From NCBI GenBank assembly GCA_033002965.1, contig JAURVB010013497.1, positions 1-64,000 of the forward strand: a stretch of 64,000 bases of DNA. The letters are read 5' to 3'. Source of the stretch: Piper betle. Taxonomy: Eukaryota; Streptophyta; Magnoliopsida; Piperales; Piperaceae. Of the stretch, positions 50,416-62,870 are shown piece by piece. The notes beneath the pieces were generated by a model. That model saw only the letters and a list, made by a program, of their open reading frames with translations. It was not told where the DNA came from and made no database searches. A program made the position numbers and the translations under genes. Positions within the stretch are counted from its first letter, which is position 1. Every line of letters begins with the position of its first letter.

Positions 50416-51110
50416 TTTTAATGATTATTAATTGTATATTTTTTCCAGAACCTTATGAACGAATTGATTTTAAGCCCCTAAATAAATTAATTTTGAGTAT
50501 TTAAATAAACTAGTTCTAAACTTTTAAATGAGCTGAATTAATTTTAAGCTTTTATATAAGTTGGTTTTAAGTTTTTTAAAATTTAATAGTTTTAAGTGTA
50601 TTTTAACTTGAGATGACCTTAAAAAGTATTAAAAATATTTAAGTTGATTTTGAGTGTATGTATTTAAAATTTGTTTAATTTTGAATTAAGTACAAACGAA
50701 TTTTAAATTATTATAATTAAATTTGAGAATAAGTTAAGTTTAATTTAGTCGCTCGTTTAACAGCCTGATAGAAAAGTTGAATTTTGAAGGGATTAACCGA
50801 TTGTAAGTGGGGTTTATCTACCTTGATATTTTGTGAGAAGTAATTTTCAATACCATTAAAGGGTTATATCAGTTATCACAAAGCATATTTATTTTATGTA
50901 ATTCCTTCTCCCCCCCACTCAAAAAAAATATATAATATATCTGTCAAACAACCGGCTATACTGCTACCATGATTAATTTTTTAAAAATAAAAAAAGTAAA
51001 AAGAAAAGAAAAAGGGAGCATGATTGAAGACAGTAATTGAATGGATCACATTCTTCATTTCATTTGAACAGATATCGCCCCTCGCTTTCATCTTTTTCTT
51101 TTAAAAAAAC
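50416..51110. repeat. AT-rich degenerate repeats, no gene
   Basis: From 50450 to 50720 short units such as TTTTAAG(C/T)TTTTAAATGAG and AAATAAATTAATTTTGAG recur imperfectly. The rest is poly-A/T-rich spacer before the element at 51119. Confidence 0.4.
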
Positions 51111-51118
51111 ACTCGTCC

Positions 51119-52096
51119 TTAGCGGTGGGCATCGGTCGGACAGACATCGGACGAATTATAAACCGCGTCTGTCCAAAATTTCGTCGGACAAAATTTGTTT
51201 GACCGACTTTGGACATCGAATTATCCGCCAGGCCCAAGCAGTGTCCGCAGACAGACAAACCTTCTCCGCTGCCGCCTGTCACCGCGGGCGCTCGGGGCAT
51301 CACGGCAACGCCGCGGCGGGGCCCTACGGCGACGATCGGCGGCCGGGCGATGCGGCGGCGGCGGCAACAACGACCACGCAAGGGGGCGGCATGGTTTGGA
51401 CGGGGAAGAGAATGGGTCGGAGGTTTGATTGATGGCAATATCGTAAATAAGACTTGACTCGCCAATGTCTCGAGTCAATAATAATAACTAATTCGGAATA
51501 AACCCTAACAAAATCCATAAAATCAGAAAAAATTCCATAAAATAAAATAAACACTATAATATCATAATGATATTCTATAACTAATAACCCACCCAAATTT
51601 CCCGTAACGGGTCTTAACGCGTTAAATGGCCTAAACTAATTCCACGATCATCTATATATAAAATAAAAAAAATAATTGGCATACTATTATATATTCTGAT
51701 AACTCATTCTTTTCTATTATATTCATGATGTTATCATCATATATTCGGGTACGTATGACCTTCATGACTCGTATACCCGACCAGTGTCAACTTAGTACAC
51801 ATATTCTAAAACATACTCGACTTGAACCGACGATTAAACCGATCGGTTCATAAGCATAAAACTCTGACTCAAATCACTGGTTTTTACATTATGTTTATAA
51901 TGTGATATATATTTTTTCGAAGATGGATCATACAAGTTTGTTGTTAAATATTGGACATTTGATCGGTCGTTCGGTCAGATAAAAAATATCCATGTTTGGT
52001 TTGTTTTAATTCGATAGGAATTCGGTCAGTCAAATTTGATCAGACATACTTTAGACATCGGACAGACGGACAAATTCGGACATCCACGCCAACCCT
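51119..52096. mobile_element. 978-bp DNA-transposon-like element with 8-bp duplication, carrying an LTR end
   Basis: ACTCGTCC flanks both sides (51111-51118 and 52097-52104), a perfect 8-bp duplication as made by hAT elements. The ends (TTAGCGGTGGGCATCGG and ATCCACGCCAACCCT) are only roughly inverted, but CGGACAGAC motifs lie near both ends. The middle, about 51250-51888, is the 3' end of the 2.95-kb LTR family, including the terminal TTTTTACA. No transposase is present, so it would be non-autonomous. It could be an element that received an LTR or one that picked up LTR sequence. Confidence 0.65.
51250..51888 (+). mobile_element. 3' end of a large-family LTR inside the 978-bp element
   Basis: This is collinear with 23100-23723 and 31280-31906. 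Shared features are a GC-rich CGGCGGCGG stretch, AAGACTTGACTCG, AACCCACCCAAA, TCTGATAACTCATTCT and the terminus ending TTTTTACA. It is more diverged than the two solo LTRs are from each other. The 5' four fifths of the LTR are missing. Confidence 0.75.
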
Positions 52097-52340
52097 ACTC
52101 GTCCCTGTAAAATGTTTACATGGGGCACATCATTAAACCGCATAACCGACCGGCTACCCGTTTCAGGGCTTATCTATTTCCGTCATTTTGGAAAAAGTGT
52201 CACGTCAATTCCCACATCTAACAAACAACAACAAAATCCAAACCAGAACGTTCTTCCCCAAATCGGAGATCTGGGTCTCCTTCGCCACCGCCTCTTGTCT
52301 GATCTGGTGCCGCTATTCAATACCGAATTGGGCGAGGAAT

Positions 52341-53909
52341 ATGGCCAGGGATTCGATGCTCAAAGCTGCCGTCTTTTTGTGCCTGTGCTGCATCTTTTTG
52401 CGGCGGTGCCAAGGTATATGGTTGAACCTGCCGGCGACTGGCAGCAAGTGCGTATCGGAGGATATTCAGACCAACGTCGTCGTCCTGGCTGACTACATTG
52501 TTGTCAGCGAGGACCATCCCCAGCCACCCACCATCTCGGTCAAGGTTATTTTGTTTAGATTTGTGGAGTGTGATTTTTTCTTTTTTTCTTCTTCTTCTCC
52601 AAAGCGGTAGGTTCTTTTTGTTATTATTCATTATTTTAAATTGATTGGTTTGTGTTGTTTTGTCAACTTTTGAGAGGGAATTTGTGTGGTGTTGTACGAA
52701 AGTTTTGTGCTTGAAGGCTTCCCCAATTGCGGCAATTCGAAAAATGTGCTTTGATGCGTATATAAATAAACTTTATTGTCCCAATCAAGCAATTGTGTGA
52801 CTGTTTTGCGAATCGTCATGTTGGGGCTGCTATCAATCATTCTATGAAATTCTATAGATATTTGAACTGATACGATTGTTATTTCTTGGAAAAGGGTAAT
52901 CATGTTAATGATTGAATGAAGATTGATTTCTGCCTCCAAAAAGATGAAATTTTTAGTCTGAGACACATATTAAATACTCTAATCGGTTTCTATATGCTCT
53001 AATATGACTAGAATTTTTTCTTTTTTATCTTGGTTATTATATACCTATATATTCAGGAATCATGTGTATTCATTAATATTAGCTTATATGTTACCCTTCT
53101 GAAGTTTTGTAATGCCAAGGTTTATGGTTATTTATCATTGAAGACTTTTTTTCTTCAGATGGCAAGCAAATTCTATACTTTGTACATAAATAAATAACAT
53201 CCTATAACATGCAGTATCATCGTTTTCTTTTCTTCTTTGGAAATGTTGCTGCTGTCTAAGCGACGCATTGACTTTCAGATCATGCGCTCTTACAGGTCAC
53301 TTCACCTTATGGCCATGACCTCCATCATACCTCAAATGTTACCTCAGGTCATTTTGCCTTTACTACGGCGGAATCAGGGAGTTATCTAGCTTGTTTTTGG
53401 CTGGATGGTGTTCATCAAAGCGGAAAAGGAGCTATTGTAAATCTTGACTGGAAAGTTGGAATTGCTGCTAGAGATTGGGACTCAGTTGCGAAAAAAGAGA
53501 AGATTGAGGTAATTGGTTTAGTAGTCGGTGCTCCATGATTCCATGTTGTTTATGCTTCTTGACTAGATTCTTAAGCGCAGGGTGTCGAACTTGATCTGAG
53601 GAAGCTAGAAGGTCATGTGGAAGCAATCCATGAGAATTTGTTATACCTTAAAAGCAGGTCTGAAATTTTGTAGTTGTATGTTAACTCGTTGACTTGCCAT
53701 CACGTTTACCTTTCTATAGAAGTAACATAGTTAATCATGGGCAACGTAATTGAATTGAACCCAGGGAAGCAGAGATGAGGATTGTAAGTGAGACTACAAA
53801 TGCGAGGGTAGCTTGGCTCAGCATATTGTCTTTGGGCGTTTGTATAGGAGTGTCTTTTTGGCAATTGTGGCATTTGAAGCGGTATTTCCAGAAGAAGAAG
53901 CTCATTTGA
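52341..53909 (+). CDS. p24-delta family cargo receptor (emp24/GOLD domain), four exons
   Basis: This type I membrane protein cycles between ER and Golgi in COPI/COPII vesicles and helps sort cargo. Exons are 52341-52544, 53296-53508, 53581-53657 and 53765-53909, totalling 639 bases (212 residues), the usual length. A signal peptide covers about residues 1-25 before [20 protein letters not shown], which opens the GOLD domain. [24 protein letters not shown] and [20 protein letters not shown] follow. Then come a short coiled coil, a membrane helix ([18 protein letters not shown]) and the cytosolic tail RYFQKKKLI. The tail has a KKxx COPI retrieval motif and an aromatic pair. It belongs to the delta-1 subclass by sequence. 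No frame break. A truncated copy of exon 1 lies about 0.8 kb downstream. Confidence 0.94.
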
Positions 53910-54662
53910 TAGCATGTCATCTAAACGCAGACCCTCTTTTTTTTCGTGATTTTGGAGTTGTTTTGTTTATTTGATAAACATGTAACTTTTCAAGATACTT
54001 GTGTTCTCATTCCTACATCAAAGCCGGTCGGGCACATTTTGGCGTTGTTTGTGTCCGCTCCTATATATACATATGTGATGATATTTATGTGTTTCATGTT
54101 CATCATACCTACATTCTCTTTAGTATTTTTTTCTTGGTATCCATTCACTTGTTGGACAGAGAATTTCGAGCTATCCTTTGGAGAAGAGTAGATTTGTATT
54201 TCAGGCTTTGGCAGTTGTAAAACAATTTGGTTTGCAAGAAAGAAGGGCAGAAGAAGGCGTCGCCCGAGGCTTATGCGAAATGGTATGAACTATGAACCCT
54301 TCTAATTTGAGTTGTAGCATGGTCTGCCATGGAGTGGATTGGAATTGCGATTTATTGTCCTCCCATGTCCCCGTCTCAATTTATTTTCTGATAAAATTAA
54401 AGGTAGCAAGTTTCCACATGCGTGGGCAAATAAAATTTCAACACCCATGTTTTATGTTTGAAGTTATTAATCACTTATCTTTGCGTTAAAAAAATTAATA
54501 AGCAGTTTGAAATGATTATTGCATTCCAGTAAAACGTTACCAAAGCTAAATCAACTATCTGTACTTGGGAACTGGGAGGGAGGGGAGGAGAATCTGGGAA
54601 GTTGCTCCTCCACCCACCATCGGGATAAATGCGACCATTGATCATTCCAAGGTGAAACCGCA

Positions 54663-54843
54663 TGTACTTTACTGTGTCCGTTTCACTGCGGCCTTGCCTT
54701 CGTCGTCCCAGGCCTTATGGCTCAACCTTCCGGCTACGTGGACCAAGTGTGTGTCGGAGGACATCCAAACCAATGTCTTCGTCGTCGCCAATTACTTTGT
54801 CACCACCGACGACCTCCACGCTTCCCCCACCATGTCTGTTAAG
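54663..54843 (+). pseudogene. Truncated duplicate of p24-delta exon 1
   Basis: The frame reads [21 protein letters not shown], then a stretch like VFVVANYFVTTDD, and ends MSVK at a GT donor (54844), exactly like exon 1 of the intact gene. Base identity is only moderate (many synonymous changes), so the duplication is old. No exon with VTSPYG, and no coiled coil or membrane helix, follows before the next repeat. The upstream part lacks a clear signal peptide start. It is probably a dead partial duplicate. Confidence 0.75.
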
Positions 54844-55359
54844 GTATATTTACTTGTACTGCGAGATCTGTACCGTTAATTCTGTTTATTTAGGCTGTTA
54901 AGGTACTCCGGGTTTTCTTTTGTTGAAAACTGTCTGCGGCTGTTTACATGGAGATTCTAGTGTGGTTTTAGATGTTTGGAAAAAGTTTCAGTTGGGGGAA
55001 AGCGCGAATTGCCTTCTTTTGATATACTTATTACTTGGTGCCAGTTCTTCAGACCCAAGATTTTTAATATGCTTCATGATCCATATAGACTGGGCATGAT
55101 AGTGAACTGAATGGCGTTTGGCAAGCTAGTTCTGGTTACTGGATGCAAATGAGCTAACCCTGTTTCGAGCGAAAATTTCTTAAATTTAAGTTACAGGAGT
55201 GGCATGAACAAATATGGGGCAAGCTGCTTCTTATTCTGGCGACATTTGGAAACTTCATTCTACTTATTCCCTGAAATTTATAAATAGTTAAAACTGAAAA
55301 CACTAGATATCGTTCTTATACCTAAGATCATTTGCTTCCTCGTGGAGGTAACCCATTTT
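54844..55359. other. Spacer after the p24-delta duplicate, no gene seen
   Basis: Non-coding sequence. I searched it for the missing p24-delta exons 2 to 4 and did not find them. Confidence 0.5.
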
Positions 55360-55860
55360 TGCAAAAATTGGAATCGGAATTAGAATCGGTTTTCGATAGA
55401 GTCACTGGATCGGATCGAATCGGCCTAAATCGGTCACGAATTGGTTCAGTTGAATAAGTCTAAATCGGTCCTATATAAAAATTTAAACTTTATTAAAATT
55501 GGTGGGTTATTAATTACAAAACATGTCATTCTGATGTCATTTTTATATTAAAATATGTATTATATTTTATGTTTTTTTCATATTTTTTTGGATTTTATTT
55601 TGAATTATTTAGAATTAGTTATTATTTTTTAACACGAGTCGAAGTCGAGTAAACTTATTACGAGAATACCACCGTTGAAGAAGATATAGCAAGTTCTTCC
55701 CCCTTCTCTCTCCCTGACGCGCCACCCATCACCTCCGTCAATCGCCGCTGTCGCCGCACACCGTCCCCACTAGCCACGAACCCGTCTCCCTGCCGTCCAC
55801 CGCCGGCGCCTCGTCCCCCTGGCGCCCCCCGCCCATCCTCACCCAGCCGCCACTGTCTTT
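55360..55860. mobile_element. Second, inverted copy of the AATCGG-rich dispersed element
   Basis: GCAAAAATTGGAATCGGAATTAG opens this segment. It then follows, on the opposite strand, the element at 8456-9261: TCGATAGAGTCACTGGATCGG, CTAAATCGGTC, ATTACAAAACATGTCATT, GGATTTTATTTTGAATTATT, a GAGTCGAAGTCGAG motif and a GC-rich tail. The far end is unclear, so it may be truncated where the SWIM pseudogene begins. Confidence 0.6.
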
Positions 55861-55956
55861 ATTTACAACCAGATTTTCGATTATCATACCATGACCTGAA
55901 TTGGATGATCCACCTTCTTCTTTGAATGATGGGTGTTCCATAGGCATCATAGAAGA

Positions 55957-57638
55957 TTAAGACTGGTAGTCCTTTCCCTCGTTCAGTATCGTGTTTAACT
56001 GCATCTGCACAGAGACGGCAAGGGAAACTGCATGATCACGAATTAATGAGTCATAAGTTGCACAGTGAAGCAAATCAAGTAACATCTGGTTATACTTGAA
56101 GAGACTGGTAGACAAAGGGACCAATCCCTTCCTGCGACAAAGTGGAGAAACCTTAACTACGTGTTTGCACAAGTAACCCGTCCTTGATCATTCACAGTCG
56201 CAAATTGCAAAGTCGGTGTCTGGGTTCCAAAATTACATGTGTTTTCTGACGATCATCTTGGTCTACAAGTTTTGCACATTGCTGTTCCATGCAAACATCA
56301 GTGTCTGGGATTTCGGATGCTCTCTGCCAAAATCATCTTTCCTTAGGTATTCATCCAGCCAGTAATAAGAGTGCACCTTTGTGCCATCCAGACGTTGGTA
56401 CGCCCCTTGGTCCTTCTCATTAAGCAGCCTAAGCTTTAGTTGATGGTGATAAAATTCCATAGCTGCACAAGTCTCCTGACAGGCAATTAGTAGCATCTTC
56501 AACTTACTTACTGATCCACATTCCTGTCCAAACAAAAAAGTTAGACTAACTAATGAAAAGCAAAAAGCACTATTGTCTGACTAAAGTACATTTCAAGCAA
56601 AACAAACCTTATTATACAGAAACAAAGTGGTCCAAGAACTCTACGCAATCAACAAAATCTTCCGCAAATTTCTGAAATAAATCAAAATCACCATTTCTTT
56701 GGCAAACATCATCCATTGCTTGCCCAAGCCTTCTTGACATTTCAACACACAGTTCAGTGTCAGGTCACTTCCCTACAAGGTTCTTATGCTATGAGTGTCG
56801 GACTCGCCAGTAGCTTAGCAGTACAGAGCACTGGAGTACTTCCCTAAAAGAGCCAGAAAGGAACAAAGTAACTCAGCTCCCACATGTTTCACACACCAAT
56901 AGTAAAACAGATTAAAGTGATGGATCTTTATGAGAACATGATCTACAATAAAACCGGCGAGTTCCATGATGGATCTTTAGAATGGACTTTCTCTTAAAGA
57001 GCGCTCATCCATTTGTAGGCCTCGACACTTGCAGAGAAAGGTGCAATGATCCAAGCAACAAGTATTGCTCTGTTGCTCTCATTGAAGACAACAAGACTTT
57101 GAACTGAATAATACTAGCCATTATATAACAAAAATTAGCAAATTTTACAAACAAAACTAAGAACAATATAAACTTAGAAGAAAAAACAAACCTTCAGTTT
57201 GTTTGGCCCAACAGAGAAATCTAACGCAATTAAGCTATGATTGCCGAACGAAATCATCTGCTGCAGCTGCCAGTCCGTTTTAATGCCGACAATAACCAGG
57301 TCCAAATCAGTAAAATCTTCATAATAAAATATACGATTACGATGGCTATCAACCCACTTCCCGGTGCTGACAGCATCATCCACATCTAACTCGTAACAGA
57401 GCCGGCGGATATTCCTCTGCAGCCTCCGAACATACCTGTGGGTCAGAAGATCATCCCAATTAGTGGGCCCACCTTGCTTTTCCACTGATTCAGTATGCCT
57501 CTGCATAATGGTCTCTACGGGGACTCCCGCAGATAGCAAAGACAAAACACGGAGACGAAGCTCGTCTGAAATGTACGGGGCATACATGGATCGTGTTCCC
57601 ACGGCCTTCTCATCTAATGGACCCTGATACGGTTCGCC
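55957..57638 (-). pseudogene. MULE-derived SWIM zinc-finger protein (At1g60560-like) pseudogene
   Basis: Minus-strand blocks occur in the family's order. They are VGTRSMYAPYISDELRLRVL and QGGPTNWDDLLTHRYVRRLQ (57600-57400), then WQLQQMISFGNHSLIALD (about 57250-57190). VAWIIAPFSASVEAYKWM is near 57000 and LLSYWRVRHS near 56800. ETCAAMEFYHHQLKLRLLNE, then GTKVHSYYWLDEY, lie at 56480-56330. CKHVVKV (SWIM) and LLHCATYDSLIRDHAVSLAV lie at 56170-56010. These descend from a domesticated Mutator-like transposase. Stops break it: one after KWMSAL near 56998, a TAG where Trp is expected near 56790, and others. The 5' end is cut by a copia LTR at 57639, inside a codon run reading GEPYQGPLDEKA. It cannot encode the full protein. 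Confidence 0.85.
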
Positions 57639-58205
57639 TGTTGGATTTTAGATATATATATATATATATAAGTATATAATTGTATTACAGGCTACTAATA
57701 AAATTTGAGTCTAAATTAAATTAATTTATTAAAGTTAAAAGGTTAATAAGTCAATAATATTTAAGATAAACGTATGGAGATACTATATATTTAAAATAAG
57801 TATGGATAAATATGTGTAGATATTATTTTCATAATTTTTAATTTATAATAGGTTATATTGAAATTATGAAAGAAAGATAAATACGATTATACGAATAAAT
57901 ATGGTTATAGTCCTCGAATTTATACCGTATTTTTTTCTAGTATCTCATCATTCAGGAACTCTGGCTTTGGAAAACCGATACAGAATTTGGAAGATCAAAA
58001 CCTAGGAACTCTGGCTTTGGAAAACCGATGCAGAATTTGGAAGATCAAAACCTAAAGAAGTAAAGAATCGTTTTGCTATTATAGATTCAGGTACGCTTCC
58101 GTAATTAAATTTTATTTTTTGATGATTTAATCTGAAGAAAGGTTTTATTGATGATGATTTTTATCATCTGTATAATTTAGTTAAGGTTAAAATTTTTATT
58201 CAACA
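57639..58205 (+). repeat. 5' LTR of the copia element (567 bp)
   Basis: Bounded by TG at 57639 and CA at 58205, with the primer-binding site immediately after. It contains a short (TA)n run near 57653-57670 and the 50-bp tandem duplication listed separately. Confidence 0.8.
57954..58053 (+). repeat. 50-bp exact-length tandem duplication inside the copia LTR
   Basis: AGGAACTCTGGCTTTGG... occupies 57954-58003 and repeats at 58004-58053 with one A/G difference. The near-identity in an otherwise decayed element suggests that the duplication is younger than most of the decay. Confidence 0.95.
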
Positions 58206-61200
58206 AGTAGTATCAGAACATCTTCATATTAGATCATTGAGAATTAATTTGATTTGTTTTTATTTATTTATTTTTTATGAGTCAATCATCTATTTTGGTA
58301 TCTTATTGAATAAAAAGGTGATATTGTTTATTCATTAATCAAATAATTTCGATCTTTGGAAAGTATTCTTTTATTTATCACTTCTGTTTACGAGAATAAA
58401 TTGATATGGTCTTCTACCCATTGAAAACAATCCTAAATTTTGCATTGTCAATGGGTAAGGAAATTATAAGAAATTGTATATGAGATATTTATTCTCAAAT
58501 CAAAGTCCTCTTTTGGTAAAATATCAAATGAGGACAATAAAGTTACAAAAGGTTATAATTTCAGAAATTTCCAAATAAGGATATTTTTATAACCTTTTTC
58601 AGTTTTATATTATTTGGGATTATTAAATTCAAATTATAGTTCAGTTATTATTAATATTTTAAAATTTATTAAAGACTACAATATGCTACCAAAGTAGTCT
58701 TATTTGTAGAAATTAATTTATTTTAAAATATTAAGACGGTTGTGGGTATATGATTCATGTGAATATTAATCAGCCCAAAAGAAGGTTAATATTTGACAAA
58801 ATTATATATTCATTTACGGTAATAAATATGGGATAATTATCAAGTTTCCATGTGGATAATAAATCGGCCCAAAGGAAGGTTTATTATTTGACAGGATTTA
58901 TTGTCCATATTTAATTATTACACTGAGAGTACCACTTACAAATTAATAATTATGTCGAAAGACTAAATATTAATGTTGTGTTAGGTATCTGCCGATGGGA
59001 TTAACTATTGTTTGAATTATTAATCTTATCATGGGCATGTTGTTTTGTTCTATGGATTCAGTTAATCAATCTGCTTATATGATTTCTGCCAACATCAATT
59101 CAGTTCTTATGCTTAAAGATAATTTTAAGGATTAGAAAGAGAACGTGATAATCGTTCTCAGCTGCATGGATCTTGACCTTGCATTAAGGATTGAACAACC
59201 TTCTTCTCTTACGGACAAAAGTTCTAGTGAGGAAAAACGGGACATTGAGAAGTGGGAACGTTCAAATCGCATGAGTCTTATGATCATGAAGCGTGGGATT
59301 CCAGAAACCTTCAGGGGGATGTGTCTGAAAAGGTTACTACAGCCAGTGAGTTTCTTAAAGAAATTGAAAAGCGTTTTGTAAAAAAATGATAAGGCTGAAA
59401 CAAGTACGCTTTTGTCGAACTTGATTTCAATGAAGTTTAAAGGCAAAACAAGCATAAGAGAGTACATCTTAGAGATGTCAAATATTGCTTCAAAACTAAA
59501 AGCACTAAGGTTAGAGCTATCTGAAGATTTGCTCGTGCATTTAGTTTTAATTTCTCTTCCGGCACAATTCAGTCAATTCAAGGTCAGTTACAACTGTCAA
59601 AGGGACAAATGGACTCTTAATGAGCTCATTTCTTATTGTGTGCAAGAAGAAGAAAGGTTGAAGCAAGAACAGGCTGAAAGTACTCACTTGGCTAGTACAT
59701 ATCAAGACAAAATAAGAAAAAAATCAGGCTTCTTGCTATTTTTCTTTGTGGTAAACCTGGACATATGAAGAAGGAATGCACTAGGTATCACACTTGGTGT
59801 GTAAATAAAGGTCCATTTCGTAATTTTGTTTGTTCTGAGGTTAATTTAGTTTCAGTACCAATACACACTTGGTGGCTAGATTCGGGTGATACTACTCACA
59901 TAAGTGTGTCAATGTAGGGTTGCCTGAGTTGCCGAAAGCCAAATGATGCTGAAAGATTCATCTATGTGGGTGATGGCAACTCAGTTATAGTTGAGGCAAT
60001 AGGATTTTTAGATTATTGTTAAAGACAAGATATTATTTGGATTTGAAAGAGACATATGTAGTACTGTCTTTTAGACGGAATTTGGTTTCTATTTCTATAT
60101 TGGACAAATTTGGTTATTCTTGTTCATTTAGAAATAATAAGTTTAGTCTTTTTCTAAATTCAAATATTGTGGGTACGGGTTCCTTGTCTTTTTATGATAA
60201 TCTATATTTACTTGATACTATTGCATCTTTTAATGAAACTTTGCATGTGGGTTTAAGTGGTACGAAAAGAAAATTAACCAATGAGAATTCTGCTTTATTC
60301 TGGCACAAGCGTTTAGGACACATTTCTAAACAAAGAATTGAACGACTTATGTCAGATGGAATTCTTGATTCTCTTAATTTATCAGATTTTCAAGTCTGTA
60401 TTGAGTGCATTAAGGGAAAACAAACAAATATAAGGAGACTAGGTGCCAATATATCTTCAAGCGTCTTAGAACTAATATATACAGATATTTGTGGGTCATT
60501 TTCTACGGCTTCTTGGAATGGTCAACAATATTTTATTACGTTCATAGACGATTATTCTCGTTATGGTTACCTTTATCTCATTCATGAGAAGTCTCAAGCA
60601 TTGGACGTGTTTAAGGCATATAAGGCTGAAGTTGAGAATCAACTTGACAAAACCATTAAGGCTATCAGATCTGACCGTGGTGGTGAATACTATGGTAGAT
60701 ATGATGGATCAGGTGTACAACGTCCAGGACCATTTGCCAAATTCCTAGAAGAGTGCGGAATCGTCCCACAATACACAATGCCAGGTACTCCTAGCATGAA
60801 TGGTGTTGCTGAGAGACGAAACCGAACATTAAAGGACATAGTGAGAAGTATGATTGCTCATACTACTTTACCTGATTCACTCTGGGGTGAGGCACTAAAG
60901 ACAGCAGCATATCTTCTTAATAGAGTACCAACAAAGGCAACAGTTAAGACCCCTTATGAATTATGGACTGAGAAAAAAACTCAGTATTAAGCATTTACGC
61001 ATTTGGGGTTGTCCAGCTGAGGCAAGGCCTTATAGGCCAAATGAAAGGAAACTGGACTCAAGAACAGTTAGCAGTTATTTTGTTGGGTACTCTGAACGGT
61101 CTAGAGGGTATAAGTTTTATGATCCCACAATAAGGTCATTCTTTGAGACGGGAAATGCCCAGTTCTTTGAGGATATTGAGTTTGGAGGGGAAATGAAGTT

Positions 61201-62870
61201 AGAGACTTTGTCTTTGAAGAAGAATCTGATTCTCTTCCCATGATTGTTCTTGACAATAATCAGGATCAGGATTATATTCCTGATGTTGTTCAAGAAACAA
61301 TATCAGAATTACAAGACAATGTCAAGAATCTCCCTAATCAAGTTATACCTGAAGAGCAAACTCAACAACCTCAAGAGCAAATGCCATTGAGGAGATCCAG
61401 AAGAGAAAAGAGAAATGCAATTTCAGATGATTATATCATCTTTCTCCAAGAACATGAGGATAACACTGGAATGGTGGAAGATGATCCAATCAACTTTCAT
61501 CAAGCCATGAAGAGTTCTAATTCTCAAAAGTGGATTGATGCCATGAATGAAGAGATGAAGTCCATGAAAGCTAATGACGTTTGGGATCTTGTTCCATTGC
61601 CTGAAGGTGCGAAACCTATTGGTTGTAAATGGATATTTAAAACCAAGAGGGATTCGAAAGGTGATGTAGAAAGATATAAGGCTCGTCTTGTTGCAAAGGG
61701 CTTTACTCAAAAGGAAGGCATCGATTATAATGAGACTTTCTCTCCAGTTTCATCGAAAGACTCATTCAGAATAATTATGGCATTAGTGGCACACTTTGAC
61801 CTTGAGTTACATCAGATGGATGTAAAGACTGTGTTTCTAAATAGTGACATTGATGAAACAACTTATATGGTGCAACCCGAAAACTTTAGTATCGGGAGAT
61901 TTAAAGAATATGATTTACAAATTAAAGAAATTCATCTATGGACTTAAGCAGACTTCTCGTCAATGGTATCACAAATTTCATCAAGTGATTCTCTCATTTG
62001 GTTTTGAGATGAATGTTATTGATGATTGTATATACCATAAGTTTAGTGGGAGTAAATATATTTTTCTGGTTTTATATGTTGATGATATATTACTTGCCAG
62101 TAATGATATAAGTTTCTTGCACGAAACCAAGAGTTTTTTATCAAAGAAATTTGAAATGAAAGATCTTGAAAATGCGTCTTTTGTATTAGGAATTCAAATA
62201 CATCGGGATTGTTCTCGATGTATATTTAGATTATCACAAAAGACCTATATAGAAAAAGTGCTTAAGAGATTTGTCATGCAAAGTTGTAAACCAGGAGATA
62301 CCCCTATTTCTAAAGGAGACAAATTTAGTCTCGATCAGTGCCTTAAAAATGAGATAGAAGGAAATGAAATGCAAAAGATTCCCTATGCTTCAGTAGTAGG
62401 AAGTCTTATGTATGGTCAAATATGTACGTGTCCAGATGTTGCGTATATTATTGGAATGTTGGGCAGATATTTAAGTAATCATGGATTGGATTACTAGATA
62501 GCAGCCAAAAGAGTCATAAGGTATCTTCAAAGAACAAAACATTAAATACTTACCTATCGAAAGTCAGATCAACTTGAGATCATTAGGTATTTTGATTCTG
62601 ATTTTGGTGGATGTCAAGCTATGTCTACCTGCTTGCTGGAGGAGCTATTTGTTGGAAGAGTGCTAAGCAGACACTCATAGCTTATTCCACCATGGCAGTT
62701 AAATTCTAAGCTTGTTATGAGGCATCCAATCATTGAATATAGTTGCAGAATTTTATTACAAGGCTGCACATTATTGATAATATTAAAAGACCACTTAAGT
62801 TATTTTGTGACAATCAGTTTGAAGTATTATATTCAAATAACAACAGAAGCTCATCCCATCTAGCCAACTA

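Larger units (their letters stand above)
57639..62870 (+). mobile_element. Decayed Ty1/copia retrotransposon, 3' truncated
   Basis: The 5' LTR is 57639-58205 (TGTTGGATTTTAG...TTATTCAACA), followed by a primer-binding site AGTAGTATCAGAACA. Gag (about 59043-59768) is broken by a stop (GATTAGAAAG, where Trp is expected) and frameshifts. Then come a zinc-knuckle remnant, protease (WWLDSGDTTHIS), integrase (60016-60990: [42 protein letters not shown]) and reverse transcriptase (61240-62497: WIFKTKRDSKGDVERYKARL, LYVDDILLAS). An RNase H remnant ends near 62870. No 3' LTR was found. At least four frame changes make it defective. Confidence 0.9.
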
